NCBI GenBank assembly: GCA_030432635.1
Contig: JAUIMB010000011.1
Location: 1 to 54,123, forward strand
Length of the DNA: 54,123 nt
Source of the DNA: Bacteroidia bacterium
GTDB taxonomy: Bacteria > Bacteroidota > Bacteroidia > Flavobacteriales > Flavobacteriaceae
Reading direction: 5' to 3'
Under the pieces are notes generated by a model. The model saw nothing but the letters and a program-made list of their open reading frames with translations, made no database searches and was not told the origin of the DNA. Below, one piece after another: positions 1 to 6,946 of this stretch. The position numbers and the translations under genes are program-made. How positions within the stretch are numbered: the first letter of the stretch is position 1; each line of letters opens with the position of its first letter.

Positions 1-727
1 CTGTGATTGTTCTTTGGCACTCATCTGTGTAAGTCCAGTTAATCATTAACTCTCCTCCACACTCATTATATGAACCACTTAATTCTCCCTCTACTTCACC
101 TGCAATTAGGCAAGCCTCGGTCGATGCCCCGTTTGAGTATCCTAAGTTACCTGCTACTATTGATGCGGCCTCATCACATGATACGGTCATGTCCTCTACC
201 TCATCGAACTCTGCAGCTGGTGCTGGTAATACTGTGATGGTCTTCTTAGCTGTGATCGTTCTCTCACACTCATCCGTGTAGGTCCAATCGATAGAAAGGG
301 TTCCTCCACACTCATTGTACGATCCACTTAATTCTCCCTCTACTTCACCTTCGATTAGGCAAGCTTCAGTTGATGCTCCATTTGAGTATCCTAAGTTACC
401 TGCTACTATTGATGCGGCCTCATCACATGATACGGTCATGTCCTCTACCTCATCAAACTCTGCAGCTGGTGCTGGCTCAACTGTAATTGTTTTTCTTGCA
501 GAAATCGTTCTGTTACACTCATCTGTGTAAGTCCAATCGATAGATAGCTCTCCTCCACACTCATTGTATGAACCACTGAGCTCTCCCTCTACTTCACCTT
601 CGATCAAGCAGGCTCCAAATCCATTATTACTGTAACCTAAAGTTCCAGCCACAATTGATCCAGCTTCATCACATGATACGGTCATGTCCTCTACCTCATC
701 AAACTCTGCAGCTGGCGCTGGTAATAC
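1..727 (-). repeat. Tandem 246-249 bp coding repeats, about three copies
   Basis: Blocks recur at a spacing of 249 bp (for example the catcacatgatacggtcatg block at 172 and 421) and then 246 bp (667). The third copy differs by a one-codon deletion, which keeps the frame. Each unit encodes an 82-83 residue module of the adhesin. Copies 1 and 2 are nearly identical over long stretches, which implies recent duplication or gene conversion. The array continues past the left edge of the window. Confidence 0.85.
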
Positions 728-1627
728 TGTGATAGTTTGGGTTTCAGAAGTTGTTCTTCCACAGTTATCAGTAACTGAATATGTTCTAATTACAACTCCT
801 CCTGTACAAGCATTTCCTAGTTCATCTGTATTATCAGAAACTAAAATTTCTAACTCTTCTGTACAGTTATCAGAAGCCATTAAATTTTTACCTCCTGATT
901 CTGGTATTAAATCTATGCAATTTACTGTTACATCAGCAGGCACTCCCGTCAATTCAGGAGCCTCGCTATCTCCACCCATGTATGTGATTACAATTGATTC
1001 AGCTAAATTTTCACAGTCATCCTCAATTTTGTATACATACTCAACCATCCATTTGCAATCTGTACCTTTAGAACTTTCGGTTTTAGTAACGGTAACACCA
1101 CCACAGTTATCCGAAAAAAGTGCAGCTATTTCTGCTGTAGATGGCCCTTCAGGCTTTTCATCATAGCACAAATTAAGGCCATAAGCTCCTGTTGGAACTT
1201 CTGCTCCTTTATTTAACACAGGTGGAACATTGTCACCACCAAAATAACTGATTGTGAATTCATCTTCGAAAGTCTCACACTTTACGTAATAAAGAATATC
1301 GAGATTCCAACTACAATCATCTCCACTCATCATTGGAGTTTTGGTAACCTCGATCAATTCGTCTTTACATTGCTCGTCTGCATAAAGCAGTTCGATTTCG
1401 GCTTCAGTTGGTCCAGAAGGAGCGTCACTTTGACAACCACTAATGAACGTCCCTGGATCCTGTGCAAACGATGACATTGAACTAAACACAAAAAGCATGA
1501 CAAGGACAAATGCCTTCATGCTATTAGTTTGTTTAGTCATAAGATCAATGCTACAACACGATAGGTTAGTGATAGCTTGCCAAATTTTGGCTCGCCTACC
1601 ACTTCGGGTAAAATTGCTCATAAACAT
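1..1627 (-). CDS. Large repeat-containing secreted adhesin-like protein, N-terminal part (C-terminus beyond window edge)
   Basis: The minus frame is open without a stop from position 1627 to the window edge, about 542 residues. It holds a hydrophobic signal peptide (around residues 37-56, ending SSFAQ), then two related cysteine-containing modules of about 100 residues carrying an ITYMGGD or ISYFGGD motif, then an Ig/HYR-like stretch, then tandem modules of 82-83 residues containing LSGSYNECGG and WTYTDEC. This is the architecture of giant Bacteroidota surface or gliding-type proteins, usually exported by T9SS through a C-terminal domain that would lie outside this window. In-frame ATGs occur at 1627, 1621, 1540 and 1519. 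I chose 1627 because the residues it adds form an Arg-rich extended signal N-region; 1540 or 1519 would give a conventional signal peptide. Function is inferred from architecture only. Confidence 0.8.
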   Translation of the reverse strand, partial: MFMSNFTRSGRRAKIWQAITNLSCCSIDLMTKQTNSMKAFVLVMLFVFSSMSSFAQDPGTFISGCQSDAPSGPTEAEIELLYADEQCKDELIEVTKTPMMSGDDCSWNLDILYYVKCETFEDEFTISYFGGDNVPPVLNKGAEVPTGAYGLNLCYDEKPEGPSTAEIAALFSDNCGGVTVTKTESSKGTDCKWMVEYVYKIEDDCENLAESIVITYMGGDSEAPELTGVPADVTVNCIDLIPESGGKNLMASDNCTEELEILVSDNTDELGNACTGGVVIRTYSVTDNCGRTTSETQTITVLPAPAAEFDEVEDMTVSCDEAGSIVAGTLGYSNNGFGACLIEGEVEGELSGSYNECGGELSIDWTYTDECNRTISARKTITVEPAPAAEFDEVEDMTVSCDEAASIVAGNLGYSNGASTEACLIEGEVEGELSGSYNECGGTLSIDWTYTDECERTITAKKTITVLPAPAAEFDEVEDMTVSCDEAASIVAGNLGYSNGASTEACLIAGEVEGELSGSYNECGGELMINWTYTDECQRTIT

Positions 1628-1986
1628 AACATTTGGTTTTAAATTAAAATTATCTTAACATTTATTTGGACAATACAAGTATTGACCGCAAAAGCACCTA
1701 TGAGGTGCGAAAGCTTCTAGTAATTTCATGACACCTTGAATACTCAAAGTGACAAATTCAATTCATAGGATGTCAACATCCTATATCAATAAATGCTAAT
1801 AATCAATTGTTGTGCTATTAAACAATTTTTAGGTAAGAACGAATAACTTGCTATTTCTTATTATTCTTAGGCGTAAGACACAAAATGCACCTTAGCTTAT
1901 TTTCAAAAGTATGTTATAAAATACTGACAGACAAATAAATTTAACGTTTTTTTAAGTTGTTTACAGTTGAACATTTTTTTTTGCGT
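1628..1986 (-). other. Long untranslated leader and promoter region of the adhesin gene
   Basis: No credible gene is seen here. The stretch contains two small inverted repeats: GCACCT/AGGTGC with a 3-nt loop at about 1694-1708, and a 9-bp-arm palindrome at about 1765-1784 (ATAGGATGT/ACATCCTAT). With the promoter proposed at 1904-1935 it would be transcribed as a leader of roughly 270 nt. Neither hairpin has a T-tract that would make it a convincing terminator for the adhesin direction. Confidence 0.45.
1904..1935 (-). promoter_or_regulatory. Bacteroidota-type promoter for the adhesin gene
   Basis: On the minus strand, TTTG (1935-1932) is followed after 20 nt by TACTTTTG (1911-1904). This matches the known Bacteroidota primary sigma consensus TTTG-N19-21-TAnnTTTG. 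Transcription would start near 1897, well upstream of the adhesin start. Confidence 0.55.
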
Positions 1987-3498
1987 TTAATCGAAAAGTA
2001 ATTCATTTTCGATGCAAAATTCATCGATAAAAAGCACTGTCTTTTTCATCAAATGATACATAACTTCATCTTCAGATAAAAATGACACTTCCATCATGTA
2101 ACTTTCTAAAAACGATTCTATTAAAGGTGAGGATTTTAGTGGTTTTCTAAAATTAATTCCTTGGGATGCATTAAACAACTCAATTGCAAGTATGCGTTTG
2201 AGATTATCAATCACCTCATAGCATTGTGTTGCTGCATTTGCTCCCATACTAACATGATCTTCTTGTCCATTACTGGAGACTATACTATCTATACTTGCAG
2301 GTGTCGCTAGTTGTTTATTTGCACTTACTAAACTAGCTGCCGTATATTGAGGAATCATAAATCCAGAGTTTAATCCAGGATTTTCAATTAAGAAAGCTGG
2401 CAGTCCACGTTCACCAGAAATCAATTTATAAATGCGACGTTCTGAGATGTTTCCAAGTTCGGCCATTGCTATCTTTAAATAATCCAATGCCAATGCCAAT
2501 GGTTGCCCATGAAAATTTCCTCCTGAAATAATTTCATCTTCATTTACAAATATGTTTGGATTGTCTGTTACGGCATTAATTTCTGTTTTGAAGACCTTAA
2601 GCACAAACTCTAGCGTATCTTTCGTAGCTCCATGGACTTGAGGGATACAACGAAAGGAATAAGGATCTTGAACATGTGATTTGTGCTGCTTTATTAGTTC
2701 ACTTCCCTGGAGAAAACCTCTAATTCGTGTTGCGGTTTTTAATTGTCCGCTATGAGGTCGAACGAGATGCACCAATTCATTGAAAGGTTCAATTCTTCCA
2801 TCAAAGGCTTCTAAGGATATACTCCCAATTAAATCTGCAAAGTAGGACAACTCATAAGACTTTATCAAAAGATGGATTCCATAGGCACTCATGAATTGCG
2901 TTCCGTTCAACAAGGCCAACCCTTCTTTTGATTGTAAAGTAATAGGCTCCCAATTGAATTGCGCTAAAACGTCCTTTGATTCATGTATTCCGCCTTTAAA
3001 CTCCACTTCTCCTTTTGCAATAAGTGGTAATGCCAAATGTGCCAAAGGCGCCAAATCACCTGATGCTCCAAGCGACCCTTTGGTATAAACTACTGGTAGA
3101 ACATTATTGTTGTAAAAATCGACCAATCTTTGCACAGTTTGCAATTGCACACCACTATGACCGTAACTTAAGGATTGAATTTTTAGCAACAGCATTAGTT
3201 TGACCACTTCGGGTGGTACTTTAGTTCCTGTTCCACAAGCATGGGACATTACCAAATTCTCTTGCAACCGTGTAAGTTGGTCCGTATCTATTTTGACATC
3301 ACAAAGTGAACCAAAACCAGTATTTATACCATAAATAGGTTGTTTATGCTTAGCGATCTTATTATCTAAATACGCGCGACAAGTCTTGATTTTGGAAACA
3401 GCTTCATCAGACAATTCGATGGTTTTATCATAAAAGATGATATCCCTTATTGTTGACAGTTCTAATATTTTGGCGGATATATAATGTGTTGTGGTCAT
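1987..3498 (-). CDS. hutH: Histidine ammonia-lyase
   Basis: This cytoplasmic enzyme deaminates L-histidine to urocanate, the first step of histidine degradation. The 503-residue protein has the normal family length. The Ala-Ser-Gly triad that cyclises to the MIO cofactor is present at residues 145-147 in the context KGSLGASGDLAPLAH. The active-site Tyr lies in YGINTGFG near residue 56. Ser-His at 85-86 (MSHACG) is the pair typical of histidine-specific rather than tyrosine-specific members. No other hut gene is adjacent, so the gene stands alone, divergent from the thioredoxin-fold lipoprotein. Related lyases also occur in flexirubin or aryl-polyene clusters, but no such genes are visible here. 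Confidence 0.92.
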   Translation of the reverse strand: MTTTHYISAKILELSTIRDIIFYDKTIELSDEAVSKIKTCRAYLDNKIAKHKQPIYGINTGFGSLCDVKIDTDQLTRLQENLVMSHACGTGTKVPPEVVKLMLLLKIQSLSYGHSGVQLQTVQRLVDFYNNNVLPVVYTKGSLGASGDLAPLAHLALPLIAKGEVEFKGGIHESKDVLAQFNWEPITLQSKEGLALLNGTQFMSAYGIHLLIKSYELSYFADLIGSISLEAFDGRIEPFNELVHLVRPHSGQLKTATRIRGFLQGSELIKQHKSHVQDPYSFRCIPQVHGATKDTLEFVLKVFKTEINAVTDNPNIFVNEDEIISGGNFHGQPLALALDYLKIAMAELGNISERRIYKLISGERGLPAFLIENPGLNSGFMIPQYTAASLVSANKQLATPASIDSIVSSNGQEDHVSMGANAATQCYEVIDNLKRILAIELFNASQGINFRKPLKSSPLIESFLESYMMEVSFLSEDEVMYHLMKKTVLFIDEFCIENELLFD

Positions 3499-3594
3499 GA
3501 TCTAAATTTTCGCAATCAAAATTCAGAATAACATCCATACTATGCAACAAATGTTAATAATTTATAAATTTTCCTATATAAAGTTCCTATTCTG

Positions 3595-3602
3595 TATTTT
3601 TG
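3595..3602 (+). promoter_or_regulatory. -7 promoter box upstream of the thioredoxin-like lipoprotein gene
   Basis: TATTTTTG matches TAnnTTTG and lies 23 nt before the ATG at 3626, implying a very short leader. The -33 element is weak (TTTT at about 3569-3572, spacing 22). Confidence 0.4.
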
Positions 3603-3625
3603 AATAAACCTAAAATTTAAAAGAC

Positions 3626-5005
3626 ATGAAACGATTCACCCTTGTTGTTGCCGTTGCTATTACATTAGTAGCGTGTCAGCAAGAACCAAAAATAGATTAT
3701 GCTTTGCTTTCAGGAAAAGTTGAAAATACCAAAGCTACAACCGCTTCAATAAGTAGTGGAAATTTTGAGCGTGAAATTAGCATAAAACAAGATGGCACAT
3801 TTGCTGACACCTTATACATTCCTGAAAGTGGTTTCTATTCGCTTTCCATAGGAAGAGAATACACACCTATGTATTTGAGCAAAGGTGATGACATTCAGAT
3901 AGCTATCGACGCAAAAAAGTTTGATGAATCTATCACATATACAGGCGAAGGTTCTAATGAAAACAACTACCTAGCTGCAAAAACGCTAAATACGGTTGAG
4001 GCTACTTCAAATGTGGTTCAATTTTATTCCGCAGAAGAACAGGCATTCAAAACACAACTCAATAGTTTAAAATCAACAAACACATCTCTGCTTGACGAAT
4101 TAAAAGATGTAGATGAAATGTTTTTGAATATTGAAAAGAAAAACCTGGTATACGACCATTATGCGATGCTAAAAAATTATGAGCAGCGACATGGTTACTA
4201 TACTAAGAAAGAAGACTTCGAGGTTTCAGATGAATTTCTTCCGAAAGCTTTGAAAGACATGTCCTTTGATGATTCTGAAGCCTATAAATCGTCTTCGTCA
4301 TACAAGCAAATGGCAATGGATAATGTACTTTCCAAAATATTCGAAGACATTAAAGACCCTTCTGATGCCACTGTAGCAGATTTAGCAACCATAGAGCAAC
4401 TAAAGGTACAGGCCTTAAAAGATGATGTCATTGATTATTTAGGAAGTTTTCTTGTGTCTCCCGGAAATGAGAATATGGAGAATATTTATACTTTTTTCGT
4501 GAACAACACCTCAAAGGAAACAACCAAGGAAAAACTAAACGGTATTTATGAGAAGAACAAAGATTTAGTAAAAGGAAAACCTTCTCCTCAATTTGTCAAT
4601 TATGAAAACCATAAAGGCGGCTCAACTTCGCTTACCGATCTTAAAGGAAAATATGTTTATGTTGACGTATGGGCAACCTGGTGTGGACCATGCATTCGGG
4701 AAATTCCTTCTCTTAAGGACGTTGAAAAGAAATTCCATAATGAAAATATTGAATTCGTAAGCGCCTCTATTGATGAAATGAAAAACCATGATAAATGGAA
4801 ATCCATGGTAACCGAAAAAGAATTAGGTGGCACGCAGTTAATGGCTGACAAGGCATGGCAATCAGAATTTGTCCGTGATTATGGTATTGACGGTATTCCA
4901 AGGTTCATTCTCATCGATCCGGATGGCAATATCGTTAGTGCAGATGCGCCTCGACCTTCAAACCCTAAACTCATTGAGCTTTTAGAAGAAGAGCTAAAAC
5001 TATAA
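3626..5005 (+). CDS. TlpA-like thioredoxin-fold lipoprotein (disulfide oxidoreductase)
   Basis: The 459-residue protein starts with a lipoprotein signal peptide with Cys at residue 17 (TLVACQQ). An N-terminal beta-rich domain of the kind common in Bacteroidota TlpA-like proteins (DUF4369-like) comes next, then a helical middle part. The C-terminal thioredoxin domain carries WATWCGPC (Cys near residues 353 and 356) and a cis-proline loop (GIPRF). Family knowledge points to a membrane-anchored periplasmic thiol-disulfide reductase. The substrate cannot be told from context, because its neighbours are unrelated metabolic genes. The gene is monocistronic and ends at a strong bidirectional hairpin. 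Confidence 0.85.
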   Translation: MKRFTLVVAVAITLVACQQEPKIDYALLSGKVENTKATTASISSGNFEREISIKQDGTFADTLYIPESGFYSLSIGREYTPMYLSKGDDIQIAIDAKKFDESITYTGEGSNENNYLAAKTLNTVEATSNVVQFYSAEEQAFKTQLNSLKSTNTSLLDELKDVDEMFLNIEKKNLVYDHYAMLKNYEQRHGYYTKKEDFEVSDEFLPKALKDMSFDDSEAYKSSSSYKQMAMDNVLSKIFEDIKDPSDATVADLATIEQLKVQALKDDVIDYLGSFLVSPGNENMENIYTFFVNNTSKETTKEKLNGIYEKNKDLVKGKPSPQFVNYENHKGGSTSLTDLKGKYVYVDVWATWCGPCIREIPSLKDVEKKFHNENIEFVSASIDEMKNHDKWKSMVTEKELGGTQLMADKAWQSEFVRDYGIDGIPRFILIDPDGNIVSADAPRPSNPKLIELLEEELKL

Positions 5006-5029
5006 AAATCACAAACATCATTTACCCTT

Positions 5030-5064
5030 AAGCCATTTGACGATACTTCAAATGGCTTTTTTTT
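5030..5064. terminator. Bidirectional intrinsic terminator between convergent genes
   Basis: AAGCCATTTGA and TTCAAATGGCTT form a stem of about 10 bp with a short loop, followed by eight T on the plus strand and preceded by As that serve the minus strand. It lies between the lipoprotein stop and the stop of the NAD(P)HX repair gene. Confidence 0.8.
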
Positions 5065-6628
5065 ATGTGCTTTGTTGTTGTGTGTTCCCTTCTGCAGTTT
5101 CGACTTCAGGCATTTCAGGTTGCTTAAACAAGTCCAAATAAGCTTCTCCTAGAGCTTCAATAATATGAGATGCCATTAAACTTTGATAACCAAGGTCTTC
5201 AATTGCAATATCTGCAGCTCTACCATGTAAATAAACACCAAATACCGTTGCTCCTAATGGGTCATATCCTTGGGAAATTAATCCTGTTATGACTCCTGTT
5301 AAAACATCACCTGTACCAGCGGTTGCCATTCCTGGATTTCCAGAAGTATTTACATAATATTTATCCTGAAACACAGTTATGGTATTTGCGCCTTTTATGA
5401 CTACAATGACATTGTACTTTTTTGAGAACGCCTTAACCTTATCCAATTTATCAAAATCATCCTTCCATTGACCAATAAGCCTTTCGAGCTCTTTTGGATG
5501 AGGTGTAAGTACCGTCATATCAGGCAGATTTTTGATTAGTGTCTTTTTCTTGGACAATATGTTCAGGCCATCGGCATCTATTACAAGCGGACGTTTATTG
5601 GTTTTCAAAAAATCACCAAACGCAGTCACCGTTTTTGTTGCGGTTCCCATGCCTATTCCTACACCAATGACAGTCGGTTCAATCTCAAAAGTTATATCGG
5701 TAATAAAATTGTCGTTTTCATCGGTAATGACCATAGCTTCAGGACAAGCAGTTTGCATAATTTGACACCCACATTTAGGCACATAGGATGTTATCAATCC
5801 GGCTCCAATTGAAAGTGCTGCTCTACTTGCCAATACAACCGAACCTATTTTTCCGTAGCTACCACCTATCACCAAGCCATGTCCATATGTTCCTTTATGT
5901 GCATACTTCTCACGTGGCTTATATATAGGTAAAACTTCGTGTTTACCAATTAATTCTGCTTCAGTTTGAGTCATAAATAGAAACTCTCGATCAATACCAA
6001 TGTCTAGCGCTTCCCATTGTACAGTATACTTAGCAGTTTCTGGTAAAAAAAACACAAGCTTTGGAGATTGAAAACTCAAGGTATAATTTGCCCAAACTAC
6101 GGCATCTTCATCTTCAGGAACACGGTCTGGATAGAGTCCAGATGGTATATCGACCGCAAGCGTAAAGGCTTGACTTTTTCTAAGGTGTACGAACAACTCC
6201 TTTACCCATTCATTTGGCGGGCGATTAAGTCCGATTCCGAAAACGGCATCAACGATAATATCGTCTTTTCCAATCTTTGGAAAGTCGGCTGCACAGCCCA
6301 ACATATCAGGCCATTTCTTGGTGGTTTGTTTGATCAAGTCATAATTCACTAAAAAATCCTTTGATCGCTTGTCACTACAATTAACGACATACGTATTCAC
6401 ATTATAGCCGTGAGTAATCAAGTGCCTTGCGATAACCAAACCATCGCCTCCATTATTTCCAATGCCACAAAACACATGAATAGGAACTTGAGCACCTTGC
6501 ATTCGCACATGTAACCAATTGAATATTTGGATGCCTGCACGCTCCATCAATTCGGTTGATGAAATGTTCTGTTTTTGAGCGGTGAGTTTGTCACCTTCAT
6601 ATATTTGTTCTTTGGAAAATATCTTCAT
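5063..6628 (-). CDS. nnr: Bifunctional NAD(P)H-hydrate epimerase / ADP-dependent NAD(P)H-hydrate dehydratase
   Basis: This is a two-domain metabolite-repair enzyme of 521 residues. The N-terminal YjeF_N domain (about 1-215) interconverts R- and S-NAD(P)HX and shows GNNGGDG at 57-63 and the VDAVFGIGL and DIPSGL motifs. The C-terminal ribokinase-like domain (about 240-500) dehydrates S-NAD(P)HX using ADP, with HKGTYGHGLVIGGS, DADGLNIL, LTPHPKELERL and the phosphate loop AGTGDVLTG near 437. The domain order matches E. coli YjeF (Nnr). A Gln-rich tail follows. It is convergent with the thioredoxin-like gene and divergent from the thr operon. I see no anomaly. Confidence 0.93.
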   Translation of the reverse strand: MKIFSKEQIYEGDKLTAQKQNISSTELMERAGIQIFNWLHVRMQGAQVPIHVFCGIGNNGGDGLVIARHLITHGYNVNTYVVNCSDKRSKDFLVNYDLIKQTTKKWPDMLGCAADFPKIGKDDIIVDAVFGIGLNRPPNEWVKELFVHLRKSQAFTLAVDIPSGLYPDRVPEDEDAVVWANYTLSFQSPKLVFFLPETAKYTVQWEALDIGIDREFLFMTQTEAELIGKHEVLPIYKPREKYAHKGTYGHGLVIGGSYGKIGSVVLASRAALSIGAGLITSYVPKCGCQIMQTACPEAMVITDENDNFITDITFEIEPTVIGVGIGMGTATKTVTAFGDFLKTNKRPLVIDADGLNILSKKKTLIKNLPDMTVLTPHPKELERLIGQWKDDFDKLDKVKAFSKKYNVIVVIKGANTITVFQDKYYVNTSGNPGMATAGTGDVLTGVITGLISQGYDPLGATVFGVYLHGRAADIAIEDLGYQSLMASHIIEALGEAYLDLFKQPEMPEVETAEGNTQQQST

Positions 6629-6737
6629 ACTTCGGAATTCTAATGGATTGTTAAACTATCAGTATTTATATTATATAGAGTAAATTTCTTCATTTTTTAA
6701 GCCTTAAACTGAAAAAAACGCAAAATCACCTCTTTAG

Positions 6738-6768
6738 TTTTTTTATACTCGTAAAAATAATACATTTG
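6738..6768 (+). promoter_or_regulatory. Candidate promoter of the thrABC operon
   Basis: TACATTTG at 6761-6768 matches the -7 consensus. A T-run containing TTTT at 6738-6741 sits 19 nt upstream in the -33 position, one base away from TTTG. Transcription would start near 6775, leaving a leader of about 170 nt before thrA. Confidence 0.5.
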
Positions 6769-6871
6769 ACAGGTATAGACGATTATTTATGTCAAACACC
6801 ATTCAATTTCAGAATAAGTTATCCAATACTTTGCATCGTTTGTGGTATGAATAGCCTCTATTATAAAAAAT

Positions 6872-6946
6872 GTGAAGACAAAGGGATCACGTCCTGACCT
6901 GATAACCACAACTAAAATCACTTTTATACTTACCAAAATATTATAA
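6872..6946 (+). CDS. Candidate Thr/Ile-rich leader peptide of the thr operon
   Basis: A 24-codon frame begins with GTG at 6872 and ends in a TAA at 6944-6946 that directly abuts the thrA ATG at 6947. The last 14 residues contain five Thr and four Ile (ITTTKITFILTKIL), a composition like E. coli ThrL. No terminator lies between it and thrA, so any control would be by translational coupling or ribosome stalling rather than classical attenuation. A second short frame (6789-6854, 21 residues, ending LHRLWYE) sits upstream and is not Thr-rich. The start is GTG without a clear ribosome site, and a chance origin cannot be excluded. Confidence 0.35.
   Translation: MKTKGSRPDLITTTKITFILTKIL

Noticed and set aside
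1-727. Repeats as a possible CRISPR or mobile array
   Set aside because: The period is 246-249 bp and in frame, and differences keep the reading frame; no spacer structure or cas gene is present.
315-1166. Two plus-strand frames of 71 and 160 residues (315-530, 684-1166)
   Set aside because: They are Ser/Thr-rich shadows antisense to the repeat modules of the adhesin gene, which is open through the whole stretch on the minus strand.
1765-1784. 9-bp-arm palindrome as an operator or terminator
   Set aside because: The loop would be only two bases, no T-tract follows in the transcribed direction, and no regulator can be linked to it; mentioned only as part of the leader.
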